Shown one piece after another: positions 22,006 through 32,002 of a DNA stretch of 64,000 nucleotides. The translations under genes and the position numbers were made by a program. The DNA comes from Rouxiella chamberiensis (GTDB taxonomy: Bacteria > Pseudomonadota > Gammaproteobacteria > Enterobacterales > Enterobacteriaceae). Where the stretch lies: the NCBI RefSeq assembly GCF_026967475.1, contig NZ_CP114058.1, positions 3,472,001 to 3,536,000 on the forward strand, written 5' to 3'. Under the pieces are notes generated by a model that saw only the letters and a program-made list of their open reading frames with translations, made no database searches and was not told the DNA's origin. Position 1 is the first letter of the stretch. Each line of letters begins with the position of its first letter.

Positions 22006-22695
22006 ATGTACTCGTTTACCTCTCGACAGCGGTTTTCCGCGTTGGTATGGCTTTCGCTTTTCCATATCGCCATCATTACCTCCAGCAACTACCTGGTGCA
22101 GCTGCCCGTTTCTATCTTCGGCTTTACGACCACGTGGGGCGCGTTCACCTTTCCGTTTATTTTTCTCGCGACCGATCTGACGGTGCGGATTTTCGGTGCG
22201 CCTCTGGCACGTCGCATAATCCTGTCGGTCATGGTGCCGGCGCTCATCATCTCCTACTTCATCTCTGCGCTGTTTTATCAGGGAAGCTGGCAGGGGCTTG
22301 CCTCGCTGAGCAGTCTCAACGTGATGGTCGCGCGCATCGCCACGGCGAGTTTCATGGCCTATGTGTTAGGTCAGATTCTTGATGTGCAGGTGTTTAACCG
22401 CCTGCGCCAGCGTAACAGCTGGTGGGTTGCGCCCACGGCAGCCATGTTCCTCGGCAATATCAGTGATACGCTGGCGTTCTTCTTCATTGCCTTCTACAAA
22501 AGCAGCGACGCCTTTATGGCGCAGCACTGGGTCGAGATTGCGCTGGTGGATTACAGCTTCAAATTGCTCATTTGTCTGATTTTCTTCCTGCCGATGTACG
22601 GTATGCTGCTTAACGTCCTGCTCAAGCGCCTTGCTGTCTCAGGTAAAAGCGATGCCGTGCTGTTTCAGGACGACACAAAAGCCGCCAATATCTGA
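22006..22695 (+). CDS. yhhQ: Queuosine precursor transporter YhhQ
   Basis: Inner-membrane protein of the VUT/DUF165 family, 229 residues, about six membrane segments. E. coli YhhQ takes up the queuosine precursors preQ0 and preQ1. Conserved motifs FPFIFLATDLTVRIFG and ISDTLAFFFIAF are present. Upstream gap to the divergent tusA is 269 bases. Confidence 0.94.
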   Translation: MYSFTSRQRFSALVWLSLFHIAIITSSNYLVQLPVSIFGFTTTWGAFTFPFIFLATDLTVRIFGAPLARRIILSVMVPALIISYFISALFYQGSWQGLASLSSLNVMVARIATASFMAYVLGQILDVQVFNRLRQRNSWWVAPTAAMFLGNISDTLAFFFIAFYKSSDAFMAQHWVEIALVDYSFKLLICLIFFLPMYGMLLNVLLKRLAVSGKSDAVLFQDDTKAANI

Positions 22696-22746
22696 CTTGC
22701 TTTTCGGCCTTGAATAGGTTGCCATAAAGGTCGTGAAGTCAATCAT

Positions 22747-22776
22747 CTACCTCTGCCATCGCGTTGTCAGAGGTAG
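22747..22776. repeat. 9-bp perfect inverted repeat in the dcrB leader
   Basis: CTACCTCTG and CAGAGGTAG around a 12-base loop, 26 bases before the dcrB start. It could be the end stem of the yhhQ transcript or a hairpin in the dcrB 5' untranslated region. No T tract. Confidence 0.6.
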
Positions 22777-22802
22777 AGCGCGTGAATCTAAAAGGAAGCC
22801 CT

Positions 22803-23369
22803 ATGCACAAATTAGCCAAGTTTATGGGAATAACGCTGCTGGTTGCCGGTTTGGCTGCCTGCGATGGCAAAACGGATGACAAGACGGCTTCAGCCGACAA
22901 AGGTGCGACGCCCGCCGCCGCAACCTCTGCGCAGCAGATAAGCCTGCTCGACGGCAAACTGGCCTTCGCGCTGCCACAGGGCATGAGCGACCAGAGCGGC
23001 AAGCTGGGCACACAGGCCAACAACATGCATGTCTATGCCGATAAATCCGGGCAGAAAGCGGTTATCGTGATTCTGGGCGACACCACCTCCGACACGCTGG
23101 AAGCCGTGGCCAACCGTCTGGAGCAGCAGCAGCGCGAACGCGACACCAACTTGCAGGTGGTCACCAACAAATCTATCCAGGTTAACGGCCAGACCCTGCA
23201 GCAGTACGACAGTGTAATTAATTCCGCAGGTCAGAAAGCCTATTCGTCTATCGTGCTGGCTAAAATCGACAATCAGCTGATGACAATGCAAATCACCATG
23301 CCGGCAGATAACCAGCAGCAGGCACAGACAGACGCAGAAGCCATTATTTCTACGCTGAAAGTACAGTAA
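22803..23369 (+). CDS. dcrB: Periplasmic lipoprotein DcrB
   Basis: Lipoprotein of 188 residues. The signal ends in the lipobox LAAC (Cys about residue 20), followed by a flexible Asp/Thr/Ala-rich linker and a DcrB/PsbP-like domain (ISLLDGKLAFALPQGM). E. coli DcrB was found as a factor for phage C1 and C6 infection; it also affects membrane lipoprotein maturation. Start ATG 22803 chosen for AAGGAAG 6 bases upstream and the signal peptide. Confidence 0.92.
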   Translation: MHKLAKFMGITLLVAGLAACDGKTDDKTASADKGATPAAATSAQQISLLDGKLAFALPQGMSDQSGKLGTQANNMHVYADKSGQKAVIVILGDTTSDTLEAVANRLEQQQRERDTNLQVVTNKSIQVNGQTLQQYDSVINSAGQKAYSSIVLAKIDNQLMTMQITMPADNQQQAQTDAEAIISTLKVQ

Positions 23370-23684
23370 TTGCGTTCCTGACGCGGAGAGCCCTTCTCCG
23401 CGTTGACGCCATCGCCATTCGAATTCGACACTTTCCCGCCTTAATTCGCGCAAAAACGAACACATTAGCGCTTACTCGCGCATAAAAGTTCTCAAAACGT
23501 GATCTCTCTCCGCCCTTTGACCTTAATGAATATTTCAAATTGTTAATAAATCCGGCAGAATCCGCCTGCGTTTAATAATTCTGTAACATTAATGTCATAA
23601 ATCTCTCTTCATCTTCGCGCATCAGATCCCAAAGACGTGCGTTATGGAACTTTCAATACCCAAGGAACGGCCTCGGAGGCATCC
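23370..23684. other. Intergenic region dcrB-glpT with terminator-like hairpin
   Basis: Holds a perfect 9-bp stem ACGCGGAGA/TCTCCGCGT (23381-23389 and 23395-23403, five-base loop) just after dcrB with no T tract, then about 240 AT-rich bases that must carry the glpT promoter. I looked for GlpR and CRP operators and saw only weak half-sites (AACGTGATC near 23497). Confidence 0.6.
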
Positions 23685-25037
23685 ATGCTAAGTATCTTCA
23701 AGCCTGCCGCGCACATTGCGCCGGTAGATGACACTCATATCGACCCTACCTATCGCCGCCTGCGCTGGCAGATTTTCTTCGGCATCTTTTTTGGTTATGC
23801 GGCCTATTATCTGGTGCGCAAAAACTTCACGCTGGCCATGCCCTATCTGGTTGAGCAGGGCTTTTCACGCGGCGATCTCGGGCTTGCGCTGTCGGGGATT
23901 TCCATCGCCTACGGTTTCTCGAAATTTATCATGGGCGCCGTCTCCGACCGCTCCAACCCGCGCGTCTTCCTGCCTGCGGGACTGATTCTTTCCGCCGCCG
24001 TGATGCTGTTCATGGGCTTTGTGCCGTGGGCGACCTCCAGCATTGCCATCATGTTCGTGCTGCTGTTTATTTGCGGCTGGTTCCAGGGCATGGGCTGGCC
24101 GCCGTGTGGCCGAACCATGGTTCACTGGTGGTCGCAGAAGGAGCGCGGCGGCGTGGTTTCCGTATGGAACTGTGCGCATAACGTCGGCGGCGGGCTTCCT
24201 CCCCTGCTGTTCCTGCTCGGCATGGCATGGTTCAACGACTGGCATGCGGCACTCTATATGCCAGCCTTTGCGGCCATCGCCGTCGCCGTCTTCGCCTTTA
24301 TCATGATGCGCGACACGCCGCAGTCCTGCGGTCTGCCGCCTATCGAAGAGTATAAAAATGATTATCCGCCGGATTACGATAAAGCGTCTGCGGAAAAGGA
24401 ACTCACGGCAAAACAGATTTTCATGCAATACGTGCTGCCCAACAAATTGTTGTGGTACATCGCGCTGGCCAACGTGTTTGTCTATCTGCTGCGTTACGGC
24501 ATTCTCGACTGGTCGCCGACCTATCTGAAAGAGGTGAAACACTTCGCGCTGGATAAGTCTTCCTGGACCTATTTCCTGTATGAATATGCCGGTATTCCGG
24601 GCACGTTGTTGTGCGGCTGGATGTCGGACAAGGTGTTCAAAGGCAATCGCGGCGCAACGGGCGTGTTCTTCATGACGCTTGTGACTATCGCGACCGTGGT
24701 TTACTGGCTGAATCCGGTCGGCAATCCGGGCGTCGACATGACCTGCATGATTGTTATCGGCTTTCTTATCTATGGTCCGGTGATGCTGATTGGTCTGCAC
24801 GCGCTGGAGTTGGCACCTAAAAAGGCGGCAGGCACGGCGGCAGGCTTCACGGGTCTGTTCGGCTATCTGGGCGGTTCGGTCGCGGCGAGTGCCATCGTGG
24901 GGTATACGGTCGATGCCTTTGGCTGGAACGGCGGGTTTATTGTGATGATTGGCGGGTGCGTGGCGGCGGTTATTCTGTTGCTGCTCACCATGATAAGCGA
25001 AAAGAAACACAAGGCGCAGTTGGCCAACCGCCTGTAA
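23685..25037 (+). CDS. glpT: Glycerol-3-phosphate:phosphate antiporter GlpT
   Basis: MFS organophosphate:phosphate antiporter, 450 residues, 12 membrane segments, importing glycerol-3-phosphate (and fosfomycin) in exchange for phosphate. Almost every stretch matches E. coli GlpT: MLSIFKPA start, YYLVRKNF (substrate-binding Arg), [30 protein letters not shown]. Start ATG 23685 follows GGAGGC; an upstream in-frame start at 23637 is not needed. No glpQ lies next to it, unlike the E. coli glpTQ operon. Confidence 0.96.
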   Translation: MLSIFKPAAHIAPVDDTHIDPTYRRLRWQIFFGIFFGYAAYYLVRKNFTLAMPYLVEQGFSRGDLGLALSGISIAYGFSKFIMGAVSDRSNPRVFLPAGLILSAAVMLFMGFVPWATSSIAIMFVLLFICGWFQGMGWPPCGRTMVHWWSQKERGGVVSVWNCAHNVGGGLPPLLFLLGMAWFNDWHAALYMPAFAAIAVAVFAFIMMRDTPQSCGLPPIEEYKNDYPPDYDKASAEKELTAKQIFMQYVLPNKLLWYIALANVFVYLLRYGILDWSPTYLKEVKHFALDKSSWTYFLYEYAGIPGTLLCGWMSDKVFKGNRGATGVFFMTLVTIATVVYWLNPVGNPGVDMTCMIVIGFLIYGPVMLIGLHALELAPKKAAGTAAGFTGLFGYLGGSVAASAIVGYTVDAFGWNGGFIVMIGGCVAAVILLLLTMISEKKHKAQLANRL

Positions 25038-25060
25038 TCTTCGCGGTTTTCACGCAAGAG

Positions 25061-25094
25061 AAGCCCGCCGGTTGCAGAACCGGCGGGCTTTTTT
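25061..25094 (+). terminator. Terminator after glpT
   Basis: AAGCCCGCCGGTT / AACCGGCGGGCTT stem with loop GCAG followed by six T. It sits between the converging glpT and yigL. Confidence 0.93.
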
Positions 25095-25095
25095 A

Positions 25096-25905
25096 TCAAC
25101 GATCGTTGTTCAGATACATTCTGCGCAGGTAGTGCGGCACCGCATCGTCAGCGTTGGAGCCAATGATTTCAGCCTCCGGCATCGCGGCTTTGAGACGCGG
25201 CAGGGAGCCGCTCATCAGACAGCCTTTGCCTGACATATTCAGCATTTCGAGGTCATTCATGCCATCGCCGAAGGCGATGCAGTCTTTCAGCGAATGGCCC
25301 ATCAGCCTGGAAACCTGTTCCAGCGCATGCCCTTTCGACACGCCCCCGGCCATGACTTCCAGACAGACCGGCAGCGAGAAGCTGACGTTAACGCGATCGC
25401 CCCAGCGCGCAATGATGGCCTGTTCCAGCGGGATCAGCTTTTCGTGGTCGTCGCAGGTGAAATAGACCTTGGCGATGCCGTCCGACTCCAGCAGGCCCGG
25501 TTCGTAGACCTTGTACTTGAACACCGACTCTTTGAAGAAGTCTTCCTGATCGCGACGATCGCGGTTCATGTACCAGTCATCGTTGCGATAGACGTTGGTC
25601 AGAATGTCGGGATTGGCATGGGCGATGGTAAACAGCTCTTCGGCGATATCCAGGTCGAGGTTATGGCTGAAAATCAGTTCGCCCTCGGTATTGTGCACGC
25701 GTGCGCCGTTCGACGTTATCATGTAGGCGCTGATACCCAGGCTGTCGCGCATCTGCGAGACATCGATGTGGTGACGTCCGGTGGCAAAGACAAAGTGAAT
25801 ATCCCGCTGGGTCAGGAGTTGCAGGGTCTCTTTGGCGAAGGAGCTCAGAGTATGGTCGGGTGACAGCAGCGTGCCGTCTAAATCGGATGCAACAACATGA
25901 TACAT
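25096..25905 (-). CDS. yigL: HAD-superfamily sugar/pyridoxal phosphatase YigL
   Basis: Cof-type HAD phosphatase, 269 residues. Nucleophile motif VASDLDGTLLS at residues 5-15 and the C-terminal acidic motif AFGDGMNDLEML are present. E. coli YigL dephosphorylates pyridoxal phosphate and sugar phosphates and relieves phosphosugar stress under SgrS control. Followed on the same strand side by pldB (upstream), as in E. coli. Confidence 0.94.
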   Translation of the reverse strand: MYHVVASDLDGTLLSPDHTLSSFAKETLQLLTQRDIHFVFATGRHHIDVSQMRDSLGISAYMITSNGARVHNTEGELIFSHNLDLDIAEELFTIAHANPDILTNVYRNDDWYMNRDRRDQEDFFKESVFKYKVYEPGLLESDGIAKVYFTCDDHEKLIPLEQAIIARWGDRVNVSFSLPVCLEVMAGGVSKGHALEQVSRLMGHSLKDCIAFGDGMNDLEMLNMSGKGCLMSGSLPRLKAAMPEAEIIGSNADDAVPHYLRRMYLNNDR

Positions 25906-25955
25906 AACGTTAGGTTCTAACCTCTGATGGAGTTGTGCGCGGGATAAACCGCGGA

Positions 25956-26948
25956 TTAAGTTTGTCGCGCAAAGAAGCGCATGATGGCGTCGAGCGCCTG
26001 TGCCCGCATATCGTCCCGCTCGAACAGGATCTCGTGGCGTGCGCCTTCAATGACCAGCGGTGCATCTCCCTCGCAGGGATGCCCGGCGATAGCCATGGCC
26101 TGACAAAAAGCAGTGTGCGACCGGTTATCGACAACGTGGTCTTCACCTGCCTGTAATAACAGCATGGGCGTGGTGATATTTTTGGCTTCCTGCAAAATCT
26201 GCATGCCGGCCTGGATACTTTCCCGAACCCAGTGATAGGTTGGCCCGCCGACGCGCAACTCGGGGTAATCGGCGTAAAAACGCTGGTTGCGGCGATAGCG
26301 TTCGCGGCTGTGCGTCAGTCGATTGACCACAAAAGGCAGAGGACGCCAACTGCCGGTCCCGAGCGCATAGCCGTTGCGGTAAAGAGGACGACGTTCGGTC
26401 CAGTTAAGGATATTGCGCGTCAGCCAGCCCGGCATGCGCAGGTAGATGCCGGTCATGGGTGCGCACAGGGCTGCGCCGTCGAAATTTTGGGGTTCGCGTG
26501 CCAGAAACAGCGCCAGAATCGCGCCGCCCATCGAGTGCGCCAGCGCGAACTTTTTGGCGTACTGCCTCGGCGCAATTTCGAGTTTATAGAACGTCGACAG
26601 GTCGGCGACATAATCATCGAAATTCTGCACGTGTCCGAGGTGCGGGTCATCCAGCAGACGGCCCGAACGCCCCTGCCCACGGTGGTCGACTATCATCACG
26701 TCGTATCCGCAATGAAAAAGGTCGTAGGCCAGCTCGGGATATTTTACGAAGCTTTCGATACGTCCGGTTGAGACAAAAATGACTTTATCATGACGAGGCG
26801 AGCAGAAACGCACATAGCGGATAGGGACATTATCGAGCCCGATAAACTCCGCCTCTTCCCGAGTGCGCCAAAAGTCCAGCAGCGGCCCGTTTGCGAAGGC
26901 TGAAAAGCCATATTCTCGCGTTAACCACCGATCGTAATTTGATGACAT
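25956..26948 (-). CDS. pldB: Lysophospholipase L2 PldB
   Basis: Alpha/beta hydrolase, 330 residues, inner-membrane-associated enzyme that removes acyl chains from lysophospholipids. Nucleophile elbow AHSMGGAILAL, the acid GEDHVVD, and the histidine EGARHEILFERDD form the expected triad. Transcribed with yigL, 50 bases apart; divergent from rhtB. Confidence 0.95.
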   Translation of the reverse strand: MSSNYDRWLTREYGFSAFANGPLLDFWRTREEAEFIGLDNVPIRYVRFCSPRHDKVIFVSTGRIESFVKYPELAYDLFHCGYDVMIVDHRGQGRSGRLLDDPHLGHVQNFDDYVADLSTFYKLEIAPRQYAKKFALAHSMGGAILALFLAREPQNFDGAALCAPMTGIYLRMPGWLTRNILNWTERRPLYRNGYALGTGSWRPLPFVVNRLTHSRERYRRNQRFYADYPELRVGGPTYHWVRESIQAGMQILQEAKNITTPMLLLQAGEDHVVDNRSHTAFCQAMAIAGHPCEGDAPLVIEGARHEILFERDDMRAQALDAIMRFFARQT

Positions 26949-27096
26949 TGATTGTTCCAGGACAAAAATACCGCGTGGAGAAATAAGTTATTTTGGGGTC
27001 ATAGCGCAATCAATAACAATAGCGTATTGTGCCACAAAAAGACGCATCTCCATAGATTTCAAGATGCTCATGACGCGATAAGGGAACCGTAAAAAA

Positions 27097-27717
27097 ATGA
27101 CTTTGGACTGGTGGCTCACCTACCTGCTGACAACTTCGATTTTAAGCCTGTCGCCGGGTTCCGGCGCCATAAATACCATGAGTACCGGCATCAGCCACGG
27201 CTATCGCGGCGCGGTTGCCTCGATTTCGGGCCTGCAACTCGGCCTGTCGATTCACATCGTGCTGGTGGGTATCGGCCTTGGCGCGCTGGTGTCGCAGTCG
27301 CTGCTGGCTTTCGAAATTCTGAAATGGTGCGGTGCCGCCTACCTTATCTGGCTGGGCATCTGTCAGTGGCGGTCGGCGGGCGCCATCGACATGAATGCGC
27401 TGGCGAGCAGCATGCCGCGCCGCAAATTGTTCAGGCGCGCGGTGCTGGTCAATCTGACCAACCCGAAGAGCATCGTGTTTCTGGCGGCCCTGTTTCCGCA
27501 GTTCATCATTCCGCATGAGCCGCAGGTGGCGCAGTATCTGGTGCTCGGCGTGACCACCGTGGTAGTCGATATCGTGGTGATGATTGGCTATGCAACGCTT
27601 GCGCAACGTATCTCCAGCTGGATAAAAGCGCCCAAACAGATGACCTTGCTTAATCGCATCTTTGGTTCGCTGTTCATGATGGTCGGACTCCTGCTGGCTA
27701 CGGCGCGGAAAATCTGA
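27097..27717 (+). CDS. rhtB: Homoserine/homoserine lactone efflux protein RhtB
   Basis: LysE/RhtB-family exporter, 206 residues (same as E. coli), six hydrophobic segments. Family motif [15 protein letters not shown] near the N-terminus and [18 protein letters not shown] in the middle. Exports homoserine and its lactone. Convergent with rhtC over a shared terminator. Confidence 0.95.
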   Translation: MTLDWWLTYLLTTSILSLSPGSGAINTMSTGISHGYRGAVASISGLQLGLSIHIVLVGIGLGALVSQSLLAFEILKWCGAAYLIWLGICQWRSAGAIDMNALASSMPRRKLFRRAVLVNLTNPKSIVFLAALFPQFIIPHEPQVAQYLVLGVTTVVVDIVVMIGYATLAQRISSWIKAPKQMTLLNRIFGSLFMMVGLLLATARKI

Positions 27718-27730
27718 TTGTTCAAGCCTG

Positions 27731-27758
27731 AAAAAGCCGCCTCGAGGGCGGCTTTTTT
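27731..27758. terminator. Bidirectional terminator between rhtB and rhtC
   Basis: AAAAAGCCGCC ctcga GGGCGGC TTTTTTT: stem GCCGCC/GGCGGC with A5 and T7 flanks, suited to both converging genes. Confidence 0.92.
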
Positions 27759-27778
27759 TATCATCAAAAATCGGGATC

Positions 27779-28408
27779 TCAGCGCGAGATAATCAGGTGG
27801 ATACCGATGCCGGCGAAGAGTACGCCCGCTACACCGTCTATCCATTTGGCGAGTCGCTGGTAGCCGCGGCGCATGACCGGCAGCGCAAAGACCATCACGA
27901 CCACGGAGAACCAGACCAGCGTTTCGAGGCTTATCAGGGCGAACAACCCCCAGCGCTCGCCGTTGCCGACACTGTCGCCCACGAACAAAGAAAAGATACT
28001 GCCGAAATAGATGACCGCTTTCGGATTCGACAGGTTGGTCAGCAGGCCGCGCATAAAGGTTTTACCGCGCGCGGGCAGGACAACGGGTCGAGAATCAGGC
28101 ATCGCATGACCGGCGGCCTTTTGGGCACGTGCCGATTTCAGCAGCTGCCAGCCCATCCAGCAAAGATATAACCCTCCGCCGACGGTAATAATCTGTTGCA
28201 GCCAGGCCATTTTTTGCAGCAGCAGATGCAGCCCCATCAGTGCCACCGCCGCCCAGACCAGCACGCCGAGCGTAATGCCGAACGCGCCCATCATCGCCTC
28301 TTTGCGCGAGCGGCTCATTGCCGTTTGCGAAACGAAAAAGAAATCAGGTCCGGGTGACATCAGCGCCACAAGATGCACGGCGGCGACGGTTAAAAACAGA
28401 ATCAACAT
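27779..28408 (-). CDS. rhtC: Threonine efflux protein RhtC
   Basis: LysE/RhtB-family amino acid exporter, 209 residues. Motif LMSPGPDFFFVSQTA and NLSNPKAVIYFGSIFSLFVG are typical of RhtC; ends in GIHLIISR exactly as in E. coli. Exports threonine and homoserine. Lies just downstream of recQ on the same strand. Confidence 0.95.
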   Translation of the reverse strand: MLILFLTVAAVHLVALMSPGPDFFFVSQTAMSRSRKEAMMGAFGITLGVLVWAAVALMGLHLLLQKMAWLQQIITVGGGLYLCWMGWQLLKSARAQKAAGHAMPDSRPVVLPARGKTFMRGLLTNLSNPKAVIYFGSIFSLFVGDSVGNGERWGLFALISLETLVWFSVVVMVFALPVMRRGYQRLAKWIDGVAGVLFAGIGIHLIISR

Positions 28409-28453
28409 GTTCTACTGCTCCCTTTGATTTTCCGTGAACGGCAACGAGTTTAC

Positions 28454-30298
28454 CTATTCATCGTCGTTATCGATGTGATCGCGGATCAATGTCATAAACG
28501 GGCGACCAAATTTCTCGAGTTTGCGCTGTCCGACGCCGGTGATATTCAGCATTTCGCCCGGACTGACCGGCAGTTGCTCCGCCATCTCCAGCAGGGAGGT
28601 GTCGTTGAACACCACGTAAGGCGGAACGTTGCCCTCGTCGGCAAGCGATTTGCGCAGTTTGCGCAACTTGGCAAACAGCTTGCGATCGTAGTTGCCGCCG
28701 TAGGTTTTCTGCGTATTGCTGCCGCGAATCTTGAGCGTTTGCAGACGCGGCACCGCGAGCTGCATTGCAATTTCGCCGCGCAGCACCGGTCTTGCGGCCT
28801 CGGTCAGCTGGAGCGCGGAGTGCATGGCGATATTCTGGGTAATCAGGCCGAGGTGAATAAGCTGGCGCACCACGCTTATCCAGTGTTCGTTGCTCTGCTC
28901 GCGTCCCATGCCGTAAATCGGCAGCTTGTCGTGGCCGTACTCGCGAATTCGCTGGTTATTGGCACCGCGCAGCACTTCGACGATATAACCCAGACCAAAA
29001 CGTTGCCCGACGCGGTAAACGCACGACAGCGCTTTCTGCGCGTCCATCAGGCCGTCGTAGCGTTTCGGCGGATCGAGACAGATATCGCAGTTGCCGCACG
29101 CTTCCTGCTTGCCTTCGCCAAAGTAGTTGAGCAACACCAGACGGCGACAGGTCTGCGCTTCGGCAAACGCGCCCATTGCGTTGAGTTTGTGGCGTTCGAC
29201 GTCCTGCTGCGGGCCGGGCGGTTTTTCGTCCAGACAGCGGCGCAGCCAGGCCATATCGGCCGGGTCGTAGAGCAGCAGCGCTTCGGCGGGCAGGCCGTCA
29301 CGTCCGGCGCGACCGGTTTCCTGATAGTAGGACTCGATGTTGCGAGGGATATCGAAGTGCACCACAAAGCGCACGTTGGGCTTGTTGATGCCCATGCCGA
29401 AGGCGACGGTTGCGACCACTATCTGCACGTCGTCGCGCTGGAAGGCGTCCTGCACGCGCGAACGGGTTTCGTTGTCCAGACCGGCGTGGTAAGCGCCCAC
29501 ACTGATGCCGCGACTTTGCAGGCGCGCGGCGGTGTCTTCCACTTTGGCGCGACTACCGCAATAAATGATGCCGCTCTTGCCGCGCTGATCCTGAACAAAG
29601 CGCAGCAGTTGATCCAGCGGTTTGAACTTTTCGACCAGCGTGTAGCGAATATTGGGGCGGTCAAAACTGCTGACCTGCACCAGCGGGTCATTGAGTTCGA
29701 GCAGGCGGACGATGTCGTTGCGGGTGGCTTCGTCGGCGGTTGCGGTCAGGGCAATCACCGGCAACTGCGGATAGCGCAGTTTCAGCTGACCCAGCGCGCG
29801 GTATTCCGGGCGGAAGTCGTGACCCCACTGCGAAATACAGTGGGCTTCGTCGACCGCCAGCATCGCCGGATTCCACTGCTGAAGCTGCTCCAGGAAATCG
29901 CCCATCGTCAAACGTTCGGGCGCGATGTAGAGCATCTTGATGCGCCCGCTACGACAGCCGGCCATCACCTCGAGTTGCTGCTCGCGGGTTTGGGTAGAGT
30001 TCAGGCAACCGGCTTCGACACCGGCGGCCATCAGCTGATCGACCTGATCTTTCATCAGGGAGATAAGCGGAGAAACCACCAGCGTCAGGCCTTCCATGAC
30101 CAGGGCAGGTATCTGATAACACAGCGACTTGCCGCCGCCTGTTGGCATCACCACCAGGCAGTCTCTACCAGAGATGGCCGTGTTGATGATCGTTTGCTGA
30201 CCGGGTCGGAACTGCTGGTAGCCGAAGGTATCGCGCAGTACCTGTTCTGCCAGCACTTCTTTATCTATTACTGCCGCCGTTGACACTCTCTTCCCCAA
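28454..30298 (-). CDS. recQ: ATP-dependent DNA helicase RecQ
   Basis: 3'-5' superfamily 2 helicase of RecF-pathway recombination, 614 residues. Motif [19 protein letters not shown] box [15 protein letters not shown], motif [12 protein letters not shown], the RecQ-C-terminal zinc site (CRR ... CGNCDIC) and a C-terminal HRDC domain ([15 protein letters not shown] region) are all present. No frameshift. Neighbours pldA and rhtC as in E. coli. Confidence 0.98.
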   Translation of the reverse strand: MGKRVSTAAVIDKEVLAEQVLRDTFGYQQFRPGQQTIINTAISGRDCLVVMPTGGGKSLCYQIPALVMEGLTLVVSPLISLMKDQVDQLMAAGVEAGCLNSTQTREQQLEVMAGCRSGRIKMLYIAPERLTMGDFLEQLQQWNPAMLAVDEAHCISQWGHDFRPEYRALGQLKLRYPQLPVIALTATADEATRNDIVRLLELNDPLVQVSSFDRPNIRYTLVEKFKPLDQLLRFVQDQRGKSGIIYCGSRAKVEDTAARLQSRGISVGAYHAGLDNETRSRVQDAFQRDDVQIVVATVAFGMGINKPNVRFVVHFDIPRNIESYYQETGRAGRDGLPAEALLLYDPADMAWLRRCLDEKPPGPQQDVERHKLNAMGAFAEAQTCRRLVLLNYFGEGKQEACGNCDICLDPPKRYDGLMDAQKALSCVYRVGQRFGLGYIVEVLRGANNQRIREYGHDKLPIYGMGREQSNEHWISVVRQLIHLGLITQNIAMHSALQLTEAARPVLRGEIAMQLAVPRLQTLKIRGSNTQKTYGGNYDRKLFAKLRKLRKSLADEGNVPPYVVFNDTSLLEMAEQLPVSPGEMLNITGVGQRKLEKFGRPFMTLIRDHIDNDDE

Positions 30299-30387
30299 AT
30301 TTTATGACACTCAAACGCCCTATTTTGGATTAACTTGTTGAGTTAACAGCAATAAGGCGTCGAGTTTGGCTGGTGCCGGTGAATCTT

Positions 30388-31267
30388 TTACATCATATCG
30401 TTGAGTATGATACCAACACCGACGCGAGTCTGCTTGTAGTTGTAGTCAATCAATGACTCCCCGTAGCCGCTGAACACCTGGGTGTAGAAACGAACGTGAG
30501 GCGTGATTGGGTAGCTCCAGGCCACATCGCCGCCGCCGTAACCGGTGTTCCAGTTATAGCGCGTGGTCAGGCTAATCACGCTGTCGCCCAGCGCATAACC
30601 GATTTTAAGCCGGTAATAACCCATATACTTGGTCATGTCCGGATTATCATCATTATTTTCGTTTTCTGGAATGCGGTACCAGGGTTTCAGGTCAACCTGC
30701 CAGTTTCCGGTTCTGCGCCATGAAACGCGCATACACCCGGTTCCAGCTGCGCGAAGTCGGATCGGCGCGGCCGTTGGACTGGTGATTCACACCATATTCC
30801 GCTTCACGCAGCGTCCAGCCCAGAACTTCGTAGTCGGTCGCCCACGCAAGGAACAGCTGCGGTTCGTAGTTGGTTTCGCGAAAAGGCGAAGACTCGCCGC
30901 TGTTCGACAGCTGCCAGAACGATTTCTGGGTATAGGACGCGCCCAATACCGAGTTGTCGCCCGCAATACCGCGCCACAACGGGAAGGCCAGACTCAGCTG
31001 GAACTCGACTTCATCCTTTTTGGCGTTGTCGGCCCAGTTGTAGGACTGGATAGCATCCTTGTTGATGTGGTTGGTATAGGTATAAAGAATGTAGTTTGAT
31101 TCATAAGGATAAAGCGTAAACGGGTTATCGTGCTTTTGCAGCATATTGGCGATAATGCTGCCACGTACGCTCGGCGTATCATGCACGTCCTGAATCTTTG
31201 CTTCATCAGCGTGGCTAACTAACGGTATGGCCAGCATGGCAGCGCCAACAGCCCAAGAATTACGCAT
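30388..31267 (-). CDS. pldA: Outer membrane phospholipase A PldA, frameshifted
   Basis: Outer-membrane beta-barrel phospholipase A1/A2 that removes phospholipids from the outer leaflet. Signal peptide MRNSWAVGAAMLAIPLVSHA, then VHDTPSVRGSIIANMLQ; catalytic His and Ser in NHQSNGRADPTSRSWNR. After ARFMAQN the frame is lost (RKLAG-stop). Removing one C of AACCGG (plus-strand GG at 30709-30710) restores AQNGNWQVDLKPWY and the barrel to LNDMM. Corrected length about 292 residues (E. coli 289). ATG 31265-31267 chosen by the signal peptide. Confidence 0.94.
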
Positions 31268-31481
31268 TCTCTCTTCATCCCAAAATAAACATGTTTTGTC
31301 AGTCGTCGGCATTCTCAAGGTTTGCCGGTTCATTTTTATTAAAAAAACAGGACATTCTACACACAATTTCAAGTCGCGTTATGTTTAGCATCAGTAAGCT
31401 GGAAATCAATAATTTTAGGGCATAAAATCAACAATTAATTTACAACTCACCGCCCTCTTTTTTGGTTATCAGGAATTTTTC

Positions 31482-31964
31482 ATGTCCGCAACGCCGTTGA
31501 CTCACGAGGCAGCCCGCCGGCTGATCGGAGAGATTTTCATTTATGACATGCCCTTCAACCGCGAGTTGGGGCTGGAACTTCAGCATCTGGACAGCGGTTA
31601 TGCCGAACTGAACTTCAAGTATCAACCTCGTCTGGTAGGCAACGATGTGCAGAAGATTTTGCACGGCGGCGTGATTGCCTCGGTGCTGGATGTTGCCGCC
31701 GGACTGGTCTGCGTCAGCGCCGCATTGATCCGCTTCGACAAGCCCGAGCATCCGCTTCTGGAGCCAGAACTGCGCCAGCGTCTGTCGAAAATGGGCACCA
31801 TCGACCTGCGCGTTGACTATCTGCGGCCCGGGCGTGGCGAGCAGTTTGTGGTCAGCAGCACGCTTATCCGCGCGGGTAACAAGGTGTCAGTCGCGAGAGT
31901 GGATCTGCACAACGATCACCAGGTTCATATTGCAACAGCGACGGCGACCTATCTGGTCGGTTAA
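31482..31964 (+). CDS. yigI: Acyl-CoA thioesterase YigI
   Basis: Hot-dog-fold thioesterase, 160 residues. The motif [19 protein letters not shown] carries the catalytic region of PaaI/YigI enzymes, and [17 protein letters not shown] is conserved. E. coli YigI hydrolyses medium- and long-chain acyl-CoA. Divergent from pldA and 38 bases before rarD. Confidence 0.93.
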   Translation: MSATPLTHEAARRLIGEIFIYDMPFNRELGLELQHLDSGYAELNFKYQPRLVGNDVQKILHGGVIASVLDVAAGLVCVSAALIRFDKPEHPLLEPELRQRLSKMGTIDLRVDYLRPGRGEQFVVSSTLIRAGNKVSVARVDLHNDHQVHIATATATYLVG

Positions 31965-32002
31965 CGCCTCTCCCACCTCATCATACTTTTCAGGACAACG
32001 AC

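Noticed and set aside
23480..23540. CRP or GlpR operator before glpT
   Set aside because: Only one half of a CRP site (CGTGATC) and no GlpR palindrome could be seen; too weak to list as a site.
28424..30283. Open frame of over 600 codons opposite recQ
   Set aside because: Pure mirror of recQ, which is intact with all helicase motifs; long antisense frames are common in high-GC genes.
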